Positions 51,059 through 61,700 of a stretch of DNA of 64,000 nucleotides are shown here, one piece after another; the stretch's first letter is position 1, and each line of letters starts with the position of its first letter. Origin of the DNA: Macrotrachela quadricornifera (lineage: Eukaryota; Rotifera; Eurotatoria; Philodinida; Philodinidae). The translations under genes were made by a program, and so were the position numbers. The stretch is taken from NCBI GenBank assembly GCA_022393335.1, contig JAJEKB010020480.1, positions 318,724 to 382,723 of the forward strand. The letters are read 5' to 3'. Under the pieces are notes generated by a model. The model did no database searches. It worked only from the letters and a program-made list of their open reading frames with translations, and was not told where the DNA came from.

Positions 51059-52002
51059 CTAAAATGATAGAATATTCCTGATAGAAGAAAATGCACAATA
51101 TATAAAACCATTAGTGAATATCTGAGCCCTACGAGACCTTCACAAAGATCGAGAGATTTATTATTATGGGTTCGATTATCATTTCAATCTCGAATATTGA
51201 TACAAATAGTATTATTAGATGATAATTTTCTCAGTCTTTTCTATATGTCAAATAACTGATGATGATATTGAAAAACTCTTCTAATTTGTGACTTAATCGC
51301 TCGAAGACCGAACGTTTTGTGTGTGAAAGATTTTTGAGGAAAATGTTGCAGTTATGCGTTATCTTTCATCATGGTCATCTGCGGTACTAAATGATAATGT
51401 ACGGTGAAAAAAAAATGGTTTATTTTACTATTTATATACAATAGATATTAAATGGTTTTCAGATCACCAAGGTCGTAATTTTAAAAAATTCAACGCGTGC
51501 TTGAAGCAAAAAAACATGCATTGATAAATTAAATTCCATGATGATGATGAAGCAGTGCACTGCATTGTCACCAATTTTTAAATGGGTTACACTTGTTATA
51601 GAAGCCTCTCGAGTATTATTTAAAAAATGATTCAATTTTTTACAAATAAAAACAGTAGAAAAGGGAATGACTTAATTAATTATTTTATTCTTTCACAATA
51701 GATATCATAGAATAAATCAATAGAAAAGCAAATTAATCTTTTGATTCCTACTCTTGGTTTTTAAGGCCTTGAATTGATTTAATGCTTTATAAATAATGCA
51801 TCCTCATAATGAAATTGCTTCGATGACGTCAAGCAATCTACGTAGCCATGTTTTTTGTGTCTTTTCTTCTCTATCGCCTTCACAAAAAAGAATGAAAAAA
51901 AGAGAAAAAACAAGAAACTATATGCAGTGTGCACACGCTACACAACTTACATGTGCGTAAGGCGATAAACACAAAATATCAACCTTGTAATAATATTACA
52001 AA
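51059..52002. other. Intergenic, no gene recognised
   Basis: Could hold a first exon of the decayed LamG gene (a clean acceptor sits at 51059-51060) and the 5' flank of the aldo-keto reductase. No motif-bearing frame seen. Confidence 0.4.
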
Positions 52003-52989
52003 ATGACGAATAACAAGGCTCCACGAGTTATTCTGGGCTGTGCAACAATGGGTCCTCCAGGAACGAATCTGGCTCGAATCACTACCGTTGCCGAAACTAA
52101 AGAAATGTTCAAAATATTACAATCATATGGCTATACTGAACTTGATACAGCTCGATTATATAATGACGGCAAGCAAGAAGGTTTTACGCGTGAAACGGGT
52201 GTACTCAATGAAGGATTTACTATAGCCACTAAAGTATATCCCAGCGAAGCGGGTATGCATAAACCAGAGAGATTGCGTCAATTATTCGAAACTAGTCTTA
52301 AGGAACTAGGCCAACCATCGGTAGAAATCTTCTATCTTCATGCACCCGATCGAAGTGTTCCATACGAAGAAACGCTGGAGGAGATCAATAAACTGTATGA
52401 AGAGGGTAAATTCAAGATATTTGGATTGAGTAATTATGCAGCTTGGGAAGTAGCACAAATTGCACAAATCTGCATTTTTAAAAAATGGATTCGACCAACG
52501 ATCTATCAAGGCATGTACAACGCTCTGACACGTGCTCTAGAAGAAGAACTTGTCCCTTGCTGTCGACATTATGGAATCAATATTGTCGTCTACAATCCAT
52601 TGGCTGGTGGTATACTCTCTGGACGGTATAATTCGACAACAGAAATTCCCAAAGAAGGTCGATTTTCAGATGCCGAAGGAATCAGATTCGGACAGTTGTA
52701 TCGCGATCGATACTTTAATTCTGTCTATATGGATGCTATCCATCGTCTTACACCATTATTAGAAAAGCATAGTCTTACTCTTTTGGAAATAGCACTTCGA
52801 TGGCTTGTACATCATTCTAAACTGCGTCCTTTCGATGGTGATGGAATCATTATTGGAGTAAGTAGTGCCGAACAATTACATTCAAATTTAAAAGCTTTAC
52901 AAAAAGGACCATTACCGGATGAGATTGTTCAAGCTTTGGATGAAGGATGGCACAGTACTCGAGCTGTTGCAAAAACATATTGGAGATAA
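52003..52989 (+). CDS. AKR7-like: Aldo-keto reductase, AKR7 (aflatoxin-aldehyde reductase) type, single exon
   Basis: An uninterrupted 328-residue frame, the normal length for AKR7. Seen: RVILGCATMGPPG at the first strand; the catalytic tetrad as Asp and Tyr in LDTARLYNDG (residues about 45-54), Lys in IATKVYP and His in FYLHAPDRSVP; the GLSNYAAWEVAQI and RPTIYQGMYNALTRALEEEL blocks; VYNPLAGGILSGRY; and the C-terminal cofactor region IIIGVSSAEQLHSNL. It ends KTYWR, matching the aromatic-Arg terminus of the family. Role: NADPH-dependent reduction of dialdehydes, succinic semialdehyde and related carbonyls in detoxification, in cytosol or Golgi. It is the only complete intact gene in the window without introns, and its codons look less AT-biased than those of its neighbours, which raises retrocopy or horizontal origin. 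The ATG at 52003 is the first and fits family alignments. Confidence 0.95.
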   Translation: MTNNKAPRVILGCATMGPPGTNLARITTVAETKEMFKILQSYGYTELDTARLYNDGKQEGFTRETGVLNEGFTIATKVYPSEAGMHKPERLRQLFETSLKELGQPSVEIFYLHAPDRSVPYEETLEEINKLYEEGKFKIFGLSNYAAWEVAQIAQICIFKKWIRPTIYQGMYNALTRALEEELVPCCRHYGINIVVYNPLAGGILSGRYNSTTEIPKEGRFSDAEGIRFGQLYRDRYFNSVYMDAIHRLTPLLEKHSLTLLEIALRWLVHHSKLRPFDGDGIIIGVSSAEQLHSNLKALQKGPLPDEIVQALDEGWHSTRAVAKTYWR

Positions 52990-54369
52990 ATACATCAATC
53001 TTTTTTAATTTTTAAATGACTTTTTTTCAATTATTTTACTAACAGTTACGACATTTAGGTCGTCTTTTTAGCCTAGATCAAGGGTGAGGGTTAGTTTGCA
53101 TAGAATGATACAATCACAATCCAGCAAAACGCGTTGCAATAGATGCTCAGTGAATAAATCGTATCAATTGTTAATGATTTAAAGGCTGTTAAATAAAATC
53201 TTGAATGTATGAGGGCGAGTTAACAAATTTAAGTGAATCAACAATAAATTGTTAAAATCAGAAATAGCGAAGGCAATTTAATCAGTAAATTAATAGAATT
53301 TTTTTTATAAATTTTAATAATTTTAAAATTTTTGTTTTTATGATTTTATTTCAGTAAATAAATAAATTTAGCAAAAAATTGAATAATAAGAATGCTCTGT
53401 AAATTTCATCTCAAAATAACGTTCTTCTCTCAACATATTAAAGTCACAAAAAAAATAGAAAATTTTAGCATCTTTTGTGGGATATGAGTAATTTTTGGAA
53501 CTTTAATATTTTGAGAGGGGCATACTGTTTTGAGTTGAAATTTTCAGGACATTCCATTCATCAATAAACCTCTCTGTGGACAAAATACCGTCATTCGATT
53601 TTTTGGTATATGCCATGCCGCAGGCTAAAATTCCAATAAAATGCCCATAACTCTGGATAGAAGGCCTGCTGGTACTGATCCTTTTGGAATTTTTCATACC
53701 TTACTAGAATCTGTTTTATGCACCGAATCTGACCCTAAAAGCAATTTGACAGTTAGGGAGGTTCCTTCGTTAGTCTAATCATATAGTTTGCATGAAGAGG
53801 TATTTCCAAGTCTCCAGCAAAAATTTTTAAAAACCAGTTCTCAATAATCTCTATCGTAGTGTTTCGTTCTCTCGTTATTTTTCTTTTCTTCCTCTACAAT
53901 TGCATTCATGTATAGAGTCACTTGCATTTGACATACATATACTATTAAAAGGAAAAAAAACTTCAATCTTTATTTTTTTTTGAGATTACTTTAGTTAATA
54001 AGACCAAATTTTAAAAAATTTGCTTTAGGTAAACAAAAACAATTAACAGCTATTTTTTTCCGAATACAGGTTATGCCTAGTTTTACAGATGTGTTAAGAG
54101 TTCTTTTTATTTAAAACGATTTTTATCGAGTAATCTTAGTTTAAAGCAATTTACCAGATTATCTTGATTTTTTTGAATTAATTTATTTCGATATAAAATA
54201 AAAAATATAGAACAACTGATTAAAATAACTCAGATATATAATAAAAGTCTTATTAAATGAAGTATATACTAAACGTTTCAGCCATTTTGAATATTTTTCT
54301 TATTGATTATACGATAACACAATTAAAGTAGTCAATAGTTATTTCTACTGTCGGCATTCGCTATTATTA
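52990..54369. other. Intergenic, no gene recognised
   Basis: AT-rich DNA. The minus frame 53503-53697 lies in a moderately GC-richer block (53510-53770) that reads like an old repeat rather than a gene, since no domain is seen on either strand. GGGTGAGGG occurs at about 53080. Confidence 0.4.
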
Positions 54370-54591
54370 TGCCTACAGGCAGACCATGAATTTTCTCAAG
54401 GCATAGAGCAAATAATTTCCAATGTCAATGAACAACTATCATCTATGCTTAATATTTCTATGAGATCCGTCGCATGATTGAAAAGCGAGATGAGAGAAAT
54501 CGAGCATGATATGGTGGAAAAGAAGAGAAAAATGGATGAGGAAAGAGAACAGCTAGAGATTCTAGAAGCTCAGGTGCTTAGTCGACTCTGA
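54370..54591 (+). pseudogene. Coiled-coil protein fragment with internal stop
   Basis: After a good acceptor (TGCCTACAG|) the frame reads ADHEFSQGIEQIISNVNEQL, SSMLNISMRSVA, TGA (54475-54477), then LKSEMREIEHDMVEKKRKMD and EEREQLEILEAQVLSRL before a second TGA (54589-54591). The heptad-like Glu/Lys/Leu pattern indicates a coiled coil. It may be the N-terminal part of the transposase remnant that follows, or an unrelated gene piece. Confidence 0.5.
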
Positions 54592-54862
54592 AATTTACGA
54601 TCAAGATCATCGTCGTCATTTCCATCATCCATAATCACCTTCAAAAATCTGGTGATCAGTAATTCTGGTTCTCGCCCATCGCGTAAACTATAAAATAGTA
54701 GTTTCCTATCAACTTCATTAACGAAACAACAACAAGGGACTATACGCTAAGTTGAATTCAACCAAAGATAACTGAAGAGTAATTATCCATATTTGAACTG
54801 CAGATGTCGATTTTCCTATCCAGTCAACAACATTACTAAAAAGTTAGATGAAAAAACTTGTA

Positions 54863-55796
54863 TTTGTATATAAACAAACATCGAAAGTCATTGTCCCACT
54901 AGATATTCCCACATTTATGGCAGTGTCTGAGCACTATCTTACTACTCTTGATGAATTGCGTACCAATGGTGTCAAAATTTTTTGGCACAATGAATCATAG
55001 ACTAATAAAAATGAAGAGAGACGTTTTGTTTGAACCAATGGAACAACAGGCATAGCCCGAATAGAGATATTCAGTATTTCTGTTGTAATTCAAATGATTG
55101 TTGTTTATAATTATAGGAAAAAGATTATCGATTTCTGCTCGTCTAAACAAATCAGGTTTACATCAGGAAACATTCGATATATTTGAGTGTGACGAAAACC
55201 ATAGGAAACACTTTTTGACTTAGATCAATCGAACAACCTCTCCTTTAAGAGTAGAATTTGGTAGTATGATTTACTATCTTTTACCATAGAATTCATTGTT
55301 GATATATCTAGGTCAAGATTGTCTTGATTTTTGATGATGTAACATGACATAACCAACTTACTGAAGACATCTACCCTCCAAAGAGGTCATGGTGGAAAGA
55401 ATTTATCATTCAGTGGTTGATAAATCATAATATTTCAGTTCCTGTTAAAGCCAACAAAGCCGGACTACTGATGCTTACCTTTGATAATCTGCCACTAAAG
55501 CTTTATGTGGTTGATACGAGTATTTGCATAGCTTACCAATTGAATATTGTATGCTCAATACGATTGTATTCACATGAGCTGATTTGAAGAATTATGTACA
55601 TGGTAGGAACGTCAGTTTTAGCTTTAGTGTTGTTCGATGTTTGGTCTACCACTAAATGATACTTTTCAGTAAAGTAACTACTATGGGATCTATCTATCAA
55701 ATGTGTGAGATCGAAGACATGTTCAAGAAGACTGATCGATTCACCGAAGTAACCGAGGAACAATTGGTAAATGAGAAGGAAGATGGCGATGATTAG
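54863..55796 (+). pseudogene. Decayed DDE-superfamily (Tc1/mariner/IS630-like) transposase
   Basis: Protein-like segments on one strand are broken by stops and frame changes. Order: FVYKQTSKVIVPLDIPTFMA; LDELRTNGVKIFWHNES*TN, then KNEERRFV*TNGTTGIARI (first catalytic block; family consensus D-E-[ST]-W-x-N); GKRLSISARLNKSGLHQETF DIFECDENH; LIFDDVT*HNQLTEDIYPPK (second catalytic block; consensus D-N-A-x-[YF]-H); RSWWKEFIIQWLINHNISVP then LPLKLYVVD. The C-terminal tail MGSIYQMCEIEDMFKKTDRF ends at a stop at 55794-55796. Family knowledge: this block order is that of Tc1/mariner-type DDE transposases. The element is inactive; its terminal repeats were not located. Confidence 0.65.
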
Positions 55797-58763
55797 CAAT
55801 ATGCGTTGCTGCTCTTTATTCTTTCCGTAGTTATCATTAAAAAACTGAATATATATTCCAAGTTAACAGCATAGCAACACAAGAAAGTAACATCGTACAA
55901 CCGCTAGAATAATATTTTGACAGTAAAATAAATACTACGAATTGATCCTGCTTGATGAAAAACACTATTAATAATAATTCGCAAAAAAAAAGATTTATAT
56001 AAGATACAATTGACAAAAACGTGATCAGATGCCGTTGCTATTTGATCCATCACTTTTCAACGACTTGAGACAAAAGTTTCGATTGTTCGTAGAGCTGTAG
56101 TTCGTCAGTTGAGGATTCTAGTTCACTCCTCAAAGTTTAAGATTTGTTGTATTTTCATCGGACAACAGACTTCTCTTTCAAGATGATCGTGGATCAGTAC
56201 TTATTTATCAAATAAATTTTATACGAATTGATATGTGGAATTAGCCTATTTCCAACGGTGAAAACCACAGCCCTCTACCTTATTTTTATCAAAAGTTATT
56301 CCGAAAAATATCCATTCACTTCTTATTTTGAAATGGGCAGTAATTTTTAATACAAGTTATTACTGTAATTTGTTTTCCTACTCATGAAGTTTTTACTATT
56401 TCAATACATGATCTAAAAAAAGTACTGTTTAAGAATTGTATCGTATAATATCACATAGTAATTAAATTATTTAACTTTAATAATACATTTGAATTGAGTA
56501 CAAATGATAAATATGTTTTCATTATAATAAAAGAACAGACGACATTAGTTATGGGAAATATTTTGTTTTTTCATTCAGATAAATTTGCGGTTCTTTCGTC
56601 TCGTTAATCTATATAAGAAAATTTCTTATCTTTAGTTTATCTATTGGTAATTTATTATATATACACATATCTCATTCGAAAGAAAAAAACACAACGATAA
56701 CATTAGAAAAAGACAAATTACTTATTAAGAAATATTAATAATAATCAATATAGATTTTCTATAAGAATTGAACAAGATTAACATTTAATCTCAGAATGTT
56801 ATATATAACTTTTTGAAAATAATCATTAATCTGTAATAATATCAGAAATATTATATGTAGCTTATTAACCTTGGATCAATCAACTGAATCTCTATCACCA
56901 AAATTATTTCAACAGTTGATTAACACATATGATCTAAACTTATACGTTAAATCTGTCATAGATCAAATTTTTGCCGTATTAGTTGAATTATTCCTGACAA
57001 TATATATATATAAAGCATTCAACAGCAAGATTATCTTGTGTATTAAATATTTTGAAGAATACAATCTTCTTCTTCTTCTTTTTTTATTCTAGTATAGAAC
57101 ATAAAAACTAATACATATACATATGTTAATAATCCAATTTTTTAACATAATGTTATTCATAATTATTTTTACTGTACACTTGATTAACTTGAATTTAATG
57201 TCTGTTTTTTTTGCTGCAAGATATTTTCCAAATAGCATATAGTGTAAAATATTTATTACTTAGTAAATAATAATAATAATAAATTATATTTTTACAAGAA
57301 AAAAATAATAACAATATTATTAATAAAACAGACAATTTATAAATATGTCAAAAAAAAATTCCAGAATGTTCAATAATAAATATAAATATATGATAGATAG
57401 ATTAATAAAGACATAAGATCAAATATAAAGATTTTTCAATATCATTTTACATGTTTCTTTTTCTTTTTTAAGCATCATTAATTTCTTTTATAATATAGAC
57501 AACCAGCTGATATTATCAAGTTCATACAGTATAATAGAAAAAAACAAAAAATCGAGTAGAATTTTTTTCTTCTGTATATATAACCCTGTTAGTAGCTATC
57601 ATTTTCCTTTATTTTTTTTTGACTTCTCCCAACTGTCCCAGACGATCACAAGAGATTATTGATAATAGATCAAATAACATTGAACATATTAAATGTAATA
57701 ATTCACTGTCAAATATAATAACAGGTTAGGAAAAAAAAACTAATGAATCTACTCAAAGAAAAATAAATATACAAACCAAATGCTTGATCAATTGCCTTGG
57801 TCTATTTTGTTCGTTTTTCCAATTATAGGTTCTCATAATTGCTTGTGTTATTCTATGTCTCAGACAGAACGCAATCTGTCAACAACATAACCTTGACAAT
57901 TTTGTGTTCTTTCTTTATACATATACTCTTGTTGACTATCCGATAAACATCTAATCTCCATAACACGCATCAATATATATATATATATATCTACACATAT
58001 ATTAAGATGAAAAAGCTCATATCATCTAGAAATGAGTAGACTATTCATATATACAGTAAATAATTATTGGTTATAAAAATCAAACATGTACTTATGAATA
58101 CCCCCTAGGTATGAAATAGCTAAGCAATTTGTCTTCATACTGTGTATATATTTGGTGTTTGTGTAGAAGGAAAATAATAGTCATAGCAGCTGATAAATAA
58201 ACCACGAAATGTTAATGTTGCATTCTGAAACCCATACAATAACGATAAATAAGATAATAAGCTAACATACAAGTCTTTTCTGTATTTTTTTATTTTTTTT
58301 CTTCAATAGGATGACAACTTCTTTTTTTCTGTCTGTCTCTCTATCTCTATCTCTCTCTCTCTCATTCTCTTATGCCAATAGAGCGAGAACGAAAGAATAA
58401 AGAGCCCAACATAATCTTGTCGATTGGTGTATATGTATATGTTGTGTGGCCATTTTTTTTTTCTAAGCTTATTTATCATTTATGAATATACGCCTGCTTT
58501 GTCGGTTTTTCTCTTTTTCTTGCGTTTCGTATACATATCATCCATTAGGTATACATAATACTAGAAAAAAGAGAAGAAAGAAAGAGTACATATATTCTGA
58601 TAGTAGATAGATCTTTTTCTATGATCGAATCATATAAGAACACAAAAAAAAAGGAAGAAGAAAGAATATTATATTCTATATAATGAACTAATTAGAAATA
58701 TATTTTTTAATTTCAAAAAAAAAATAATACAAAAACAACAAATTCTTTTATCAAGTTCAATGA
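55797..58763. other. Long upstream region of the SH3/Trio-like gene, no gene recognised
   Basis: About 3 kb of AT-rich DNA with (TA)n near 57969-57990 and a CT-rich run near 58330-58370. The plus frame 56871-57092 has no motif. It probably contains 5' regulatory sequence or UTR exons for the long first exon that follows; no specific promoter was identified. Confidence 0.4.
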
Positions 58764-61700
58764 ATGAGCGGTGAGAAGAAACGACAACGATGGCGTCGTC
58801 GTCCAATATTAATTGAAGAAAATTTAATTATTAAATCAACATCAACAACAACATCAAGACGAACTGAAGAAGAAAAACATATTGAAAATACTCAATATAA
58901 ATGGTATAATAATCATAATAATAATAATAATAAACCTAATAATGAAGATGATGATGATGAAGATATTCCACTAACAACATTATTATCAAATGAAACAATT
59001 TCAGAAAAAATTGATCGTGTTTTAAAAAAAATTAATGCATGGACAAATGAAATATCATCAACAAATAATTCCAATAATAATCTTATTCAACAACAAACAT
59101 CTTTTAATAAACAAATTCAACCATTATCTAATTATGATAATATTTATTCAAGACAATATGATAAAAATTTTATGAAATTATCTCATACACCTTTATTTAA
59201 TACATTACGTCGACGTCGTTCATCATCAACAGCATATAATGAACCATTAAAAATTAAAACACAACAAATAATAACTCATCGACCAGTTTCAATGACATTT
59301 AATGATGTACCATTATCAACAATTACATCGTATAATAATAATAGATCATTTAATGATAAATCAAATGAAAAATTCAAAATATTTCATCGACAAAGTTCAC
59401 TTGGTCCTAATCGATATCAATATCAAACAAAAAATTTTTCAAATACAAATCTTAAATTATCATCATCATCAATGTATGGTTCAGATTTTTTTTATCCATC
59501 AAAATTTGAACAAGATCAACATGAATATGATAATTTAAATTTTATTAAAAATTCTTCACAATATAATTCAAATCCATTTCCAACAGTTATTATTGATTGT
59601 CAACGTTGTACTAAAAGTGTTGATCGATCATCTTTACGTGATATATCATGTCAAGTACCATCAGATGAAGAACTTTATCAAGATATTCAATTACAACATC
59701 ATAAAACTTCAAGATCATCTCCATTATATCTATCACCACGATCATCACCAATACTTTGTCATCCACCTATGGCTAATACTTTATTAGCACCATATCATTC
59801 TCGACGAAAACATTCTCTATCATCTTATATTGGTATACATAATCGATCGAAATCAGTTCCATCTTCATCATCAACAACATCATCAATATCAAGTCGAAAA
59901 ACAAATTTACCATTATCAACAACATATACTCCTCCTTTACCAGTACCATCACAAACAAATCCTATTCCATCAACAACAACACTTCTTCGTTCGATTAAAA
60001 CATCAATACATGCAATGAAAAAACGTCTGAAAGATATTCGACGTTTGTCTGAGGTGAGAATATCTGTTTGATGATGGCAATAACTATATACATGATTAAG
60101 AGAGCGAAAGACATAAAAATAAAAGAATACGAGGCCAAAAAAAAAAAAACAACATCTGTTGCCCGGCTTCTACACACTCATATCATCATTATTATTACCA
60201 AGCTACTCGACATTGTAAAGAAAGAAAGATCTTTGTCTTTAGACAATGTTTCACTACCTATGTGCACATCATCATAATCATAGCAAGGTAGAGAATAATA
60301 TATAAATACGTGTGTGTGTGTGTGTGTAGGAAAGGATGAAAGAATTTTTTTTCTTCTCTTTTATATCTAGTTTTTCCTTTGTGTTCAGCATAGCATATCA
60401 GAGTAGTTACAGTAAATGAAGAGATTAAATAGACAGGCCGTCAGTCGTTATTATCTCATTTGTATGTGAACACATCACATAGTCAGTCATTATTTCTCGA
60501 CAAGAAGAAAAACATAAGCAAAAAAAAAACGAAGAAACAGGAAAACATAGAATTACTATTACTCGGTAAGTATTCTATTAGGTTCAAAAATTATTTTTTT
60601 TATCTACTTACTTTCCGAATGTATATCAAAATAAATGATGTATATATAATTCCAATTAATTTTTGTCCGACAAAAAAAAAATATTCTTGATTTATCACTT
60701 GAAAGGAAATTTTGAATTTTTCGTTTTTATTTATCAATAATAAAGATTTATCTTGTCGGTATGCCTTATTATTTATTGCCGGAAGGTAATATGAAATTTT
60801 TCAAATGTTTACCTATGTGAGTTTATATTTCGGAAATAATCAACTTGAAATAAACAATAAAACAATTTTTATTTGACAAATTACAAAATTTAAAAAAGTA
60901 TAATTCATCTATATATATATATATAAACTCTAGGCAATCAAGATCCCCTATGGAGAAAAAAAAAGAATAGGATAAAAAGAGCTAACTATTGTTGTTTATT
61001 TAAGTAAACGATCTTTGACATAATCATCATTGCTATTACCAAAACAATTTTGTTTTTCTATTATTTCTAATGTAACGATCGAGAGAAAAAAAAATTGAGC
61101 AAATCAATGAATATATTCGCTAATATATTTTTTTCGACAAGAACTATTTTCATCAGATGAATTTATTCTTTAATTCAGTTTATCGAACAGATCGATTAGC
61201 ACTCTTTGCGTGCACATTTTTCGATTGAATTAGCAATGCGTGCGTGTTTGCATGTATGTCTTGTTCAAAATTCTTCGACGTCTTCGCCATTTCTTGTCAA
61301 AAAAAAAGAAAACGAGAAAAAAAAACTGCTTCAACTCGTGATTTTCTTATCTTGAACAGCGGCAAAAATAAGATTTCTGCTTTTATATAAGAATGTTTTC
61401 TTCTTTAGTTTATGTGTGTGTGTGTGTGTCTCCACCAGGTTTTCCCTTTCCTTTCATCATTCATGAGAACGTAATGAATGTAACCCTGTCTATGTGTAAC
61501 ACAGAACAAGCAAGCGACGAAGAGAAAAAAAAACTGATGACAATAGAGAACGAAAGCGATGATAAAATAGAAAGCAAAATGAATGAAGACCTGACAAATA
61601 CACATATATATATATATATATATATATAAGCAAAATAACTGAACCATATCTGATTAAAATAACATAAATAATGGCATAAAAAACGACTTAAAAACAACGA

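Noticed and set aside
53503..53697. Minus-strand 64-residue frame
   Set aside because: No domain and no splice sites; the block looks like an old non-coding repeat.
59302..60018. Several overlapping frames on both strands inside the long disordered exon
   Set aside because: They are shadows produced by CAT/CAA/TCA-rich codons; the 435-residue plus frame explains them.
61393..61697. Overlapping frames on both strands around (GT)n and (AT)n repeats
   Set aside because: Microsatellite-driven open frames inside an intron, without protein features.
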